Of a stretch of DNA of 64,000 nt, positions 1-13,200 are shown piece by piece. The stretch is from Progne subis subis (Eukaryota; Chordata; Aves; Passeriformes; Hirundinidae). Position 1 is the stretch's first letter; every line of letters begins with the position of its first letter. The DNA lies in contig JAKJHU010001867.1 of NCBI GenBank assembly GCA_022316685.1, positions 1 to 64,000 of the forward strand. The letters run 5' to 3'. Both the position numbers and the translations under genes were made by a program. The notes under the pieces are model-generated. The model ran no database searches. It worked only from the letters and a program-made list of their open reading frames with translations, and had not been told where the DNA came from.

Positions 1-1094
1 GTTTGCAGTTCTCATCTCAACTGACTTTCAGTAACAAGGAATAATACTGATAGAAATAGACACATCCATCAGATCAACAGGTGGCTCCATGGTGTAGTTG
101 AATAAATTTTAGGGTTTTTGACCATGGGAAAATCTCTTCAACACCAATTCCACTGATAACTGATGTGATGCACCTTTCTCAGAGGGGAACAACAGTTCTG
201 GTGTAAGAGCTAGTGGGGTATGTTGACAGAGCTTAAACTAGCTTGGAACAGGGAAGGGGAACATGTATGAGCTAGAGAACAAGAGACTGGAGAGCAGCAC
301 TGTGGAAAGGGACCTGCACATCCTGGTCAATGCCAACTTGAATATGAGTCAGCAGTGTACCAGGTCTGGACGGAAGACCTTATTGGAAGTGGCTGAGGAC
401 ACTTGGTCTGTTCAACCTGGGGGAGACCTCATTGCAGTTACAGCTTCCTCAGAGGGAAAGTGGGAGGAGCAGGTACTCTTCACTGTTGTGACCAGTGATA
501 AGACTTGAGGAAATGTCATGAAGCTGAGTTGGGGGATGAGGGTGTTGGGCTCTGGAACAGGCTTTCCAGAAAAATGATCACAGCACCAAGCCTGACAGAG
601 TTCCAGAAGCCTTTGGACAATGCTCTCAGGCACATGGTGTGACCCTTGGGGTGTCCTGTGCAGAGCTGGGAACTGGACTTGGTTGATGATCCTTGTGGTT
701 GATGATCCTGCCAACTCAACACGTTGAGTGATGCTATGAGAATCACGCTGTGATTCTCATAGAATGTGAAGTCCATTTCTCAAGCCTCAACTCTGATTCA
801 TTATCCACAATTTATTTGCAGACACTGGACAAATACCTGTTTGGACTGTCCTTCCTTGTTCTTATTTGATTAGATGTTGCTAATTCTTTAAGGAAATGTT
901 ATCCTTCTTTCCCATCTTTTGTAGCCTTTCTTTAATTTTTTTTTAACTGAAACAAAATTCTGAGTTCACACAATTTTTGTTCAGCTCTCACAACAGAAAT
1001 ATTTTTCAGAAATTTGTTTGGAATATTATATGCTAGTTTTTAGTGTGCATAAATTATTCACTGCTTCTTAAAGCTCATGTTTTTTCCCTAACAG
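1..1094. other. PTBP3 intron (partial), AT-rich apart from one CR1
   Basis: Non-coding. Apart from the CR1 fragment around 180-770 it is AT-rich unique sequence running up to the polypyrimidine tract before 1095. No exon is recognised. Confidence 0.7.
180..770 (+). repeat. CR1 LINE 3' fragment, sense
   Basis: The conceptual peptide RLESSTVERDLHILVNANLN followed by MSQQC matches the C-terminal part of CR1 ORF2. It continues into the 3' UTR wording of avian CR1 (gaccagtgataagacttgag, aggcacatggtgtgaccctt). The ORF2 frame is broken. The 3' end is a 13-bp palindrome where the usual octamer tail would be. Confidence 0.85.
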
Positions 1095-1205
1095 ATTTTC
1101 TCTAAATTTGGCTTTGTCATGAAGATTATCATGTTCCATAAAAACAATCAGTTTCAAGCTCTGCTCCAGTATGCCAATGCAATGAATGCATATTATGCCA
1201 AAATG
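1095..1205 (+). CDS. PTBP3: PTBP3 exon: RRM2 middle
   Basis: A 111-nt exon in phase 0, with acceptor ccctaacag and donor atg|gtaagt. It encodes 37 residues starting IFSKFG and carrying the RNP1-like [10 protein letters not shown] of RRM2. The stretch [14 protein letters not shown] shows several replacements at positions that are nearly invariant in PTB proteins (family form FGTVLKIITFTKNN). Confidence 0.93.
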
Positions 1206-4200
1206 GTAAGTATAGTGTATTCAGCTTGATTTTGTTTGTTGAAGGTTTTCCCTGCTAAGGGACAGGGGTACCATTAAGAATATTTAGACTGTTAACTTTG
1301 TGATTTCTTATCATTCTAACATCTTGTTGCACGTAAATAACTTTGACGTCTCTCTTTAGTGAAGAGGACAGCACTCTATCATCAACGGTAAATAAATGTA
1401 TAGCATATATTCCAGGACCTGCATGAGTCTATCAAAACGAAAATCATTGATAATATTCCCTCTCAGTCTTCTCAAGGCTGAACAGGCCCAGCTCCCTCAG
1501 CTTTTATTAGTGAAAGAGGTTCTCCACTTGCTTAATCATCTTTGTAGGTCTACACTAGACCCTTTCCAACAGCTCCATGTCTCTTTTGGTCTGAGGAGTC
1601 CGCAACTGAGCACAGCACCCCAAACGTGGCCTCACCAGTGCTGAGTAGAGAGGGGCAGGATCACCTTGCTTGACCTGCTGGCAATGCTCTTTATAATGCA
1701 CCCCAGGATGCCGTGGTCTTCTTGCCCACAAAGACAGATTGCTGGCCCACAGGCATCTCATGGTCCACCAGGACCCCCATCTCCTCTGTGGAGCTGCTTT
1801 CCAGCAGATCAGACCCCCAGTCTCTTCTCTGCATTAGCCTTTGCTGGATTTCAGAAGGTTCCTCTCTGCCCATCTCTCCAGCCTGTTGAGGTCCTTCTGA
1901 AGGGCTGCACAGCCCTCTGGGCTATCGGCCACTCCTCCCAGCTTTGTGTTGTCAGTGACATTGCTGAGGAGGCCTCTGCCCTTCATCTTTAGTCCTCATG
2001 TAAAGGGAACAGGAGGTAATAAATAGTCAGATGTTTAGAAAAACCTTAGCAATCTTTTAATGATGCCTGTGATTCAAGTTCTAGAGAGGCAGATTGGAAA
2101 CCTTTTTATACCAATGGTCAGGTCAGCAGATGGGTGCCTTTGTTCGCTGCAGCAGGGTGTCACCCACAGCAATTATGCACCACTTCTGGATGTTCTTGGG
2201 CACAGGATCTGTCTGCTCTGTTGTTTCACTTGAAGTCATGCCCACATCTGGAGACTTAGATTGGAAAAGACCCTTAAGGTCATTGAGTCCAATGATAAGC
2301 CTAATGCTGCCAAGTTCCCTTCTAAACCATGTCGTGAAGCACAACATCTGCACATCTTTTAAATACCTCCAGAAATGGTGACTCCACCACTTGCCTGTTC
2401 CAATGCCTGATAACCCTTTTGATGAAGAAAATTTTCATAATATCCAGTCTAAATTCCTCTTGCAGAACTTGATCCCATTTCCTCTTGTCATGTCACTTGT
2501 TACCTGGGAGGAGAGGCCAACCCCTACAGTTTCCTTTCAGGCAATTGTAGAGAGCAGTAAGGTCTCTCCTGAGCCTCCTTTTCTTCAGGGCAGACAACCC
2601 CAGCTCCCTCCAGCACTCCTTACTGACTTGTGCTTCAGATCCTTCATTAGAGTCCCTCGCATAAGTGTGAGTTCCTGCAGTTAAAATTTCCAAGTTAGTA
2701 TTCCTATTACCATCTGATACTGTGTGTTGAGTGGGAGAGAAGTAAGATTAGAAATGTAGTGAGTCAAGTCGTGCTTAAAGCTATGTTTTGTCCGGTTGGC
2801 ACAAGGTGATATAATACTAACTAGTGGACTACACTAGAACTCTACCAGGATATTTAGGTAAGGATAGTGGCAGCGTAATTGTCTACTTGGTGTTTAAAAA
2901 GAGGGCTTAATTCCAGAAGGTGAATTACTGTTTGGATACAAATGCAAGGTGCAAACTGTGTAATGGTGGAATAGTTTGGATTGGAAGCAACCTTTAAAGG
3001 CCATCCTGCCCAATTCCCTGGAGTGAGTAGGGTCACCTTCAACTAGATCAGGTTGCTCAGAACCCTGTCCAGTGGACATCAGCCTGCTCTCAGGGCAACT
3101 TGTGCCAATGTTTCATTACATTCATTGTAAAAAACTTCTTTCGTATAGCTAATCCAAATCAACTCTCCCAGTTTAAAACGATTACCCCTTGTCCTATACC
3201 AACCTGCCCTACTGAAAGATCTGTCTTGATCTTTCTTACAAGCTGCCTTCAATTACTGAAAGGCTGCATGTAGTGGTTTCACATTTGCCAATTTCTGTTT
3301 CTCAAATTAATGCAGTGGTTTGAGTGTCTACTAGAATTATTTACTCTTTTTCTGCTGTGAGATAGGATTAAGAAAGAAACAAAGCAGGCCCAAAACTTAA
3401 AAGGGTATAAAGACAGGTTTATTACAAAAACTACAAGAGAGAAAAAAATTAATAAGTGTCAGAGTAAAACTTTCAAAGTACCACTCCTCCAACAGCTGTT
3501 CACTTTCCCACTGATGACATAAGAAAGAAAACCTGGGATTTTCAGTCAATTTCACCACTTTAAAATAGTCTTTCATCAGTTCTTAGGGAGAGGAGCCTCT
3601 CTTAGAAATCCCATGGAAACGTTGCCACAAGAAAAGAACTGTCCTCTGCTGACTCCCATGTCATGAATCTGCAGCCACCAGGAAACTCTGCAAGCCGTGA
3701 AGTCCCTTCCATTTGGCAGTTTTTCCCACAGCTGCAGTCATGGGCATATCAGCTTTTTTAGGGTACACTTTAAGGATGATTGTTCTAGTATAAAACAGAG
3801 GTTCTCTTCATCATCTCTAAAATCAGCTTCATCTGAAAAAAAAACCCGGAGGCCATCTTTTCCCTGAGGGCAGAGGGCTTCATATCTCTTTATCGGACTC
3901 TGTTCAAAATTCTTCATTAGATCACAGCTACATCAGCTCATGGCTGTGACTAAAACTTAGCATCCCCCCAAAAAGCATTCTATAAGTTACAGGGATATTT
4001 TAGTCCATTCTCCGTGGCCTCACAAGAGAAGTCCAGCTCAAACAGGCAACTCGTCAATCTTCTCCCACATAGAACTGTTACTCTTTCCCTCTCTCTCTCC
4101 ACTGACTTCAGTCTCATGCTGTGTCTCTCCACATCTCACTCTGTCCTTTTCCTCTCACTTGGGGAAACATTAGTGCTTTGCAACTTTCATCTGTGCAAGG

Positions 4201-7200
4201 AAAGAGTTAACATTCTCCCAGGCCTGCAGAGGGCATGATTGTTCCTTGGGGCAGTGGCCAAAGTGGTAAAATCAGGCCGTGCTGCGGCTGTGCCAGGATC
4301 TCGGCAGCCAGGCAGGCTGCTGGACACTTCCCATAGCCCTTGATGGCATCGGGTTGGGCCTAGCTCAGCCTGGGCCCAGTGCCACTCCTGGAGGCCTGAC
4401 GGACACCTCCCTCGGCCCAGACTGACAGCAGGGCAGGCCTTAAGGTTGGCTGGATGTTAGTAGTTGTGGTCTCTCCTTTCCCTGCCAGCAGCTGCTGGGG
4501 CCCAGGGGCCAGACCAGGCCCAGCAGGCCTCCCAGGAAAGTCCTGGCCCAGGCGGTGCCCGGCCAGCCCCAGTCCCTTCTGTGGCAAGCAGGGAGCCAGG
4601 ACCAGCTTAACCTCTGCCAAGGCTGGAAAAAACGGGAAAGATTCCCAGAATTCTCTAGTTTTAATGTGTGTATTCCCAGAGACGTGTCAACTTTTTACTG
4701 GTTTAACTAGATACCAATATTCAACCCCAGTCACTGGGTTTTGCTACAACTTCTGGAAAAATCACTTCCATAGGTGTCTTCCTTTCCTCATCAAACATCA
4801 ATAAATGCAAAACCAGCACACTGCAATAATAATATAAATTTATAGTAGTGGCTGCTATGATGTGTTTTATTTTTGAAAATGTAATTCTTTTTTTCAGGCT
4901 CTGGATGGCCATAGTATCTACACTGGGTGCTGCACTCTGCACATTGATTTCTCCAAGTTAACTAATCTAACGGTGAAGTACAACAATGACAAAAGTAGAG
5001 ATTTCACTCGCATTGACCTTCCTTTCGGTGATGGCCAACGAACTGTGGAGACGTCCTTATCTACTCCCTTTGGTAAGAAACCTTTGGTTCTAGTGCTAAA
5101 TACATACTGAGATCGTAATTTTTGTGTCGTGTTTATGCTCTGGCTTCATATCAGGTTCGTAGAAGGGTACATTTTGTGTACATTTTTGTTCGCTACATCC
5201 CTTAATATTTGTATGGAACGCATGAAGTCCAGGGCATAGTAAATGAGTATCTGAAACAATAACACGATGAATACTTGTTGGCAAATTTAAAGTGTTGTAA
5301 AAAATCTACAAAATACTACAAAAATCCTGTAAAGTGGTATCAAGATTGCGTATCAGAATGGAAATCATCACAAATCGACATTGGCTACATAAAGATGCTT
5401 GAAAATACGTGTTTTAGGATAATTGAGTGCTGCAAGAAACAAAACTCTTAAGAAAATCAAAAATTCTGTATTTATTCATATATCTCTGTACTCATCTTCT
5501 AAAACAGAAAATTTAAGGAAATTTCTTAAATTTTAGAAGTCATTTTGGCATTGAGGCAACAGTCTGCTTGAAGTGATACTGGAGAAATGCTCACAACACA
5601 ATTTAAATGATTTTAGCTATTTTTCTCTCTCTAATGACAACCATTAGCAATAATATACAGCAAAGAACTGTTTTAACTATTGGATAGATATAAGTGCTGT
5701 CCAGTTGATTAGCACAGCAAAAAGTGTGGGAGAATAATTCCCTCTTTACCTTTACTTTTCTATGGCAGCTAGGGAAAATACTGGATTTGGTTTGATTTTT
5801 TTAATAGTTGAGTTAGTTAGCTTAGATTAGAAAAGGGAAGTGAGTTGAACTCGCTACTTTATTGATTTTTGTCTTTACTGCTCCCCTTAAATGCAGGTCT
5901 TGGATCTTTATGTAATGGACAACTGTCATTACAGTCTGGGGCAGAGGAGGATGGTGGAATTTGCCATACAGCATTATAGAAATGCACTGTTACAGTTCTA
6001 ATACATTCTAATGAATTAGACTTGCACTATTTGAAATGTCAGTGGAAGGGAAAAGTACAATTAAAGTATTTTACTTCTGCACTTGGTTGTAGGGGAGAAA
6101 TAACTATGCTTTTGGAGAATAACACAGGAACACTTCTCAGTATTGTCCCCTTCATTCTGACAAGATTCTCATTGCTAGGAACCTTGTTTTCTTTTACTGT
6201 AAGAGTAAGAAGTGCTGGAATAGTCTGATGTCTGTAGCAAAATTTGTCTGTAGTACATTCACAGTGAAGCAGCTGCACATATGCTTTAAAAAATTAATAG
6301 CTGTAGACAGGGAGAAGTGTGCTTCCTAGCCTTTCTGTCAGTGGCGACAACATGCACACATTGTGATTGGCGTGTTCTGAGAGACTTAGTTACAGAACAT
6401 GAGCAAAAGATGTTCTAAGTCGAGTACTTCCACTACCTCTTATTTCTAGTGGGTGTTGTTTTGGTGTCGAGTTAAAAGGCAAAGCTGGTAACTATCAGAA
6501 TAATGCCTCTGTTTTTTATTGAAGACTTGAAGTTATCTTAATAGCAAAACTGAACTGCTCTTGAAACTTGTTTTTCTCTTTTTTCTTTAATTTTATTTTG
6601 CTTTTAGTGGAAAAAATACTGCACTATAAACAAACAGATTTTGTACATATTTTGCATATAAAGAGTTCTTGCATCCAGTGAACATTAGCAGAAGTACATA
6701 AATTGGCTTGCTTAGAAAGCTAGGCTGATAGCCATGAAGCAAATGAATTAAAAAAAAAAAAAAAAAAAAGAAAGAAAAAAAAAGCAACAAAGAATTCCAG
6801 ATCTTTCTGCATTAGCTCAGTTTGACAATTATTACATTCCTGATTTTGGTATCAGGGTGCAACATGCAGGTCTTATTTGGCAGAATAGAAATTCTTGATC
6901 TATTTCTTCATTAAAGTTTCCATTACTGTTCTTGGATTGTGCATAAGTGATAAATAACTATATTGCCAGAACTTGTCAGTATAATGCACCAGTGCATGCA
7001 TTTCAAGAATGTATTTAGTGCATTTACTTCAAGAATGCTTTGGTGTGATAAATGTGTTCGGTGTTTTGTTTGAAAGATGCTTTGTTGCCACAAGTAAGAG
7101 GAGGTGTAATGTGATGCAGTATTCATGAATACTTGATTTGTGGTGTCTATTCCATTTCTTTTTGTAATTCATAATATATAATAATATTTTCTTTTGATAT

Positions 7201-10200
7201 TGTATTATCTCTATCAATAACCATTTGCTAGTAGCTCTATTTTAGTCAGTGATGTGGAGATTTGAGTAGTTAAATTTTATTACCAGACATATTACCAGGC
7301 TTGTAGAATGTGTTTTCTGATTATACATGCCCCATTTTAAAAAAATAAAATCTGGTGTGTCTTTACGTATGAATAAATACACAGGTCAAGCTTCTATCTA
7401 GCTGCTTAGAGCACAGCTTTGTGTGCTATCCTGGGTAGCACTGAACCTCCACATACTAATGTGGACATCACTGACCTATCTTTGATGCTGGGACTCTCCG
7501 TATGTTGCTATTGCAAATCTAGTTAATGCTTGTGATTTCCAGGGCAGCTATAAAAATCACTGGTTATTTATAAAGTTACACAAACTGGGAAAGTACATCT
7601 CCTTAAAAAGCAGAATACATATGCTTTATGCATTTCAGCGGCTAGTAAAACTCAGAACCTCAGATTAGTTGTAGAGGTTTGTTTAACTTATATTACATTA
7701 AACAGGTTGTTTAACTTATACTGATCTTAGTATTCAGGAGTTGTGTCTCATCATTGTAAAACATCATTGACTGTATTTACTTGCAGAAAATTTCTAGAAT
7801 ACGTGTCCATTGTGTGAATAGAAACCATTGAACACAGGCTTTAATGGATACTAATCTCTGCTGTGCTTTCCTATTCAAACTTCTCTCATTTACATTTTGC
7901 CTTGACTTCATTTTAGAGACAAATGTTGAGGCCTTCAAAAGTGGCTGAAAATGGTCTTTGTAAAACATAGAATCTTGAATTTCTATGAGAGTGTTAACCC
8001 AAAAGTTTTATAAACATTTGGAATCACACATAAAGTCAAAATAGCAACACTGGTAGCTGATTCTGATTGCTGAAATCTCTTCTGTTTTCTAAAAATTTAA
8101 AATCTGCTTTAAAAAAATCTGTCTGTTCTCTCTAGCCGCCCAAAATACCATCTTTCCATCATATACAGGGCCTCCTGGGTTTGCCCCAGCCTTGGGCTTT
8201 CCTCAGGGAGCAGGTAAGTTTGTTTTCTACAAAATGTGGTGTTTGTAGTTATGGCTAATGGCCCATCTGAATACATCTGTTCAGAGCCACTTGTTTTAAA
8301 ATATAGCGATCAGAACACAGTATTAATTTGATTAATTGTAATTCTTTCTCATATATACACTCAATAAAATAAGCTTCTGTAGTCAAAAAATAGTCATGTA
8401 GTTTAGCATTTAATAAATACAGAACCTAAATGCCATGATAAAGATTACCTGCAAGAGAAGAAATTAAGCCTTTGTTTTTTTCAGAATCATAAAACTGCTA
8501 TGACAGTCAAAGCAAATAAAGGGAAGTCTCCCCTTTTCTAGCTATCAAGTGAGAAATAAGATAGTTTTTTAGACTGTGATATTTTCCTTTCTAGGATAAA
8601 TTTGGGTGCTGAATTATTTTTTTCCTTTCTTGGGCTGCAGTTTATGTCCCCTTTTGTTTGGGTGTGTTTGTGTAGCTGAATATTTCTTTTTTCTGTGAAA
8701 GGGAAGTGCTTCCTGCTTTAATGGGCAGATATTAGTAATAACTAAATTCCTTGAAAGCATTTTTTAATTGAATATTGATGTTTCTGCGAAATATAACCTG
8801 CTTATGTATTTTTCCTTTTCCACTTTGAGATGTCAAGTGATGCTACTGATACCTTTCCAGGTCCTTCTGTTCCGCCTGTTCCTGGAGCACTTGGTTCTCT
8901 CATGATCACCACATCAGCAGCGCCTGGACACGTGACTATTCCTGGTATTCCAGGAAACTCTGTTTTACTAGTCAGCAACCTCAACCCTGAAGTAAGTTTG
9001 ATTGATGGAACTGTTGCAAGTGTCACCTTGTACCAGCTGCCAGAATCCTGCTGGTGATCTAATCCTAATCCAGACATTAGCTGAAGGAATAAGAGAAATT
9101 GTCTATGCTGATAATATAAAAAACAGGACAGCTCTATATTTCTTTTAGGTAGTTGGCATTATTGATGAGCTTTAAAAACTCCAGTCATCAGTGAAAAGCT
9201 TCCTAACACAATTTATTTTAGGAACCCTATGTTAGCAGTGTAGCTAGTAATTAGGGAGAACTCTATGGTCAAATATAAGAAATGTTTGAAGATGTAAACA
9301 ACATACATATGATAATTTACTGATATCTCTGTTAGTATGACTCCTCTGCATACTCTTTTATCTGTAAAGAAGGCAAAGGATTTTTCCTTACAGTGGTTAA
9401 AAAACAAGGAGTTAAATTGAAAGGAGGGAACAGAAAAGGAAATAAAGGCATGTTAAATCAAGTACCTTTCTATACATGTGCAGGATCTTTCTAGTTTTGT
9501 GACTTTTTCGAGATTGAAGAAAAAGTTCACAGGTATATTATGTTACTGACATCACTCTACATTAATTTTTAAAAGTCAATAAGTACCAATATTAACTTTT
9601 CATAGTACCACACAGATGTTTTTTTTCATATGGTGGCTGTAAAATTACAGAGGCCAACGTGGAAAGTTATTTTTGTAATGAAAATGCCATAGGGTGGTCT
9701 GTAATCTTAATCATGTTATTTGAGCACTGATCAGTGCTTAATTAAAAGCTATATACATCTTCTTAAAAAAATAAAATCAGGCTTTACCAGGGCCATGACT
9801 TAAAAACCAGTTCTTTTTGACTGTTGATAAGCAGTCCTATTGCAGCAACGTAAAATTCTTGTTTCACACACTCAATATACTTCCTTAACTATAAAACTGT
9901 TTGGAGTTGTTGGTGAAATTGAAGTTACCTTGATATTCAGAGGTTTAAAAATCTGTTCTCCAGTTTCTTTAAGTAATTGTTCTATTTATGTTTTTGTATT
10001 AACAGCCATCAAAAACCCAGCTGTAGAAAGGGTTTTAAGACTAGTCACTTTTTCTTTGATTTTTGAATATATGAATGAGTTTTTGATGATGGCTGCAGAT
10101 GTGCTTTCTGCAGCTGACTATATAAGATGATTTTCTGAATCTGAAGGGAGCATGCCTCTTAACCAATAAGCATATGTAAAGCATAGGTCAGAGCTCTTTT

Positions 10201-13200
10201 TAGGACATTGATGCTTTACATAGTAGTAATCGTTGCTAAGAATTCATGTAGAACTTAGTGCTGTAATGCATAATACAATATCAGTGTATTAAGTAATGCT
10301 CAACTTCTTAAGAGGATAAAAAGAAAGTACTACAGCATTAATTGTTGGAAATATATTTCTTGGCAGTTCTGTAACACTTGTTCTTCAGTATTGGTTGTCT
10401 GACCCCTGCCACTCCTTTTTCTCTGTATAGAAAATCTGATTGGCCTTATTTCAGTTTGTATTTCTCTCTCGTTGTAGGGTTTCAGTACATTCCTTTATGA
10501 CTTTTAAATTATCCGGTTTTGTCTTTTGTTCTCTCACTCCAATTTTTTGTTGTTGTTGTTTTTGTGGGGTTTTGTTGTTGTTGTTTGTTTTGGTTTGTTT
10601 TGTTTTTTGTTTTGTTTTGTTTTTTTTAATGTAGAAGTATTGCGGGCTCATTTGAATAAGAAATCCCTTTTTAAAAAAGAAGTCTCCATCCTGAAATAAA
10701 ATATTTGGGACAGAAGAATAAACTCTTAATGAATTTAAATTTTACATTGATAGTAATTGTTCTCTGCCGCTAAATGCTGATGATAAATGGGTATGGCCTT
10801 ACACTTAGGCTGCAATATTTTCTGTTTCTGAGTAATTTAGATATGTTTGGTACACATTTGAGTTGAGAAGGAATAGGGCTAGAGAGTGTGTGTAGTGCTT
10901 CTGATAGGTATTTTTAGGACTCATTACTGGCAAAACCTTTGCCTCAGTTGAAAACATTTTGGCTGCATTAGATTGTAAATTATCTTCTTCGATACTTGGC
11001 ACACAAGAGTTTAATTGAGAATCACTGAAGAAAAATAATTCCTTTCAATATTTAGCTTTCTGTTTACAGCTTCTAACTGAATACAATTTAAGTACCACTT
11101 TCTATATGCTTCATATGTAAACAGTTAAATTCGCTGTGTCTCCCTTTTGAATGTCATGGCCATGTAGAGGGATGGGGACAAAATTGGTGACAAAGCAAAC
11201 ACATTTTGAAGCAACTGGGTTTAGTTTGTTGGTATTGTCTGTTGTTTACAAAATAGAAAGGAGTTCTTTAATGCTTTATTTTTAATTTAACAAATGTCTT
11301 TCATTTTTTTCATTGAATGAGCTGCTAGCTTAGAAAGAATAAGGTCAAATAATTAAGCTACTTAAAAAATTAATAGCTTCTGCAGCATGACAATGAGTCT
11401 TGAGTGATGAAAATGCATGAGCTGAAGTGGTTGCTTGTTTATGTATTTTACATGTGCATAGCAAATGTGTATTAACAAGAGTGCCATACACTGTGGTTAT
11501 TGCAGGGAATCACTTTTGGAGAGGCAGGTTTATGTATTAGTATGCAGTATCTCTTCCACTCTTTTTGTTTACCATGCACCTATGGAATAGATGTCTTTAT
11601 TTGCATGGCTTTAGAAATAATGTACTCATTTTATCATTTAAACAGGCCATCACACCTTATGGACTTTTCATCCTATTTGGTAAGATATGTCAAATACACC
11701 TTGACAAATCACAGGGCTAGTGTTTCTTTTTATTTATCTGGCCATACTGGCTCATTAAAACTCCATTGCTCTGTGCATGTCCAGGAGGTGCATTGAGAGA
11801 ATGCACTGGTTTTAAAATGGCAGTAAGTTGAGTCAGAACTTACAAGCCACAGATATCAAAATGGCAAAACAGTGTCAGAAGAATTTTGGTGTGTGGTCCA
11901 ATTTGTTTACTACAAAAGATGGGAAAGCAAAGTAAGATGAAAAAACAGAGGTTGCATCAGAGGAAATGCTGTACAGAATTGGCTCATACGTTAGCTGCAA
12001 GGGACAATGTTTGGCAGAATAATATTTTAATATGCCTCAGTTAAGAGGACTTTGACAACTAATGCACTATTTAAAAACTGAACATAAACATGCAATAGTA
12101 TAACTAGGATCTGGGGTTGGTTCCTCTACTTTATGAGCCCCAGAAAATAATACACAAACTTTAAAACTCTCCTTATACTAATATTTTAACCAGCCTGTTT
12201 AATGAGATGATTATTCTTTGTAACACTAATGTTAGCCAAAAGAAAAAGACTTGGCCTTGTGCTTTTCATAGTAGTGCTCTGAAAAAATTTCCTTTCTGGA
12301 TTTCCATAGGTGTGTATGGTGATGTGCATCGTGTGAAGATCATGTTTAAGAAAAGAGGAATTGCTTTGGTTCAGATGGCAGATGCAACCCAGGCTCAATT
12401 AGGTATTGATTTTTAAGGCACAGTTATCGTTCAAGCTAGCATGAGTTTAATATAAAGGAGGAATTTGACATCTGTTATTGACAAGCATAAACAAATTAAA
12501 TTCATCATTGTGCTGCATTACTACATGCAAACTTTGATAATACTCTTAGTGGTTTAAAAAAAAAAAAAGTCCTGTGACTGTCAATCTAGTAAATACTGGA
12601 ATTAAAACATACAACTCTCCTGTCATTTATTTTAATAATACATTATATTATTTTCCAGTAATTTATCTTATATCTACCTATTAAAGAATAATCGGTTGGT
12701 CTGTATTGATATGCTGGTTTGCAGTTTTTTGGCATTTGAACTGGAGGTTATATTATATCCTTCTTCTTTTTTTAAATGTAATGTTGTGACATAGCCCACC
12801 TGGTAGATGTGGAAGTTGCAGTTTAAATTTAGAATGTGAAATCTGACACTAAGTAGAAAACAATATTAGTATTCAAAGAATTATCTTTTCTTCCCCTCCA
12901 TTAATTCCTGTTCAAATTACGTTTCCACTGGTTAGCTATCAACTACTTGAATGGACAGAGGCTTTATGGAAGGGTCATGCATGCTACTCTTTCAAAATAC
13001 CAGACAATTCAACTTCCTCGTGAGGGACAAGAGGACAAAGGTCTGACAAAGGACTATAGCAATAGTCCTTTACACCGCTTTAAGAATCCTTCTTCTAAGA
13101 ACTTCCAAAATATCTTTCCTCCATCTGCCACTCTGCATCTCTCCAACATCCCGTGAGTATCTGCGTGTATCATCTTGGAAAGATGTTTTTTTAGGTTATG

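Noticed and set aside
4360..4804. Open frames on both strands in GC-rich DNA
   Set aside because: They lie inside the antisense solo LTR; a non-coding U3/R region explains them.
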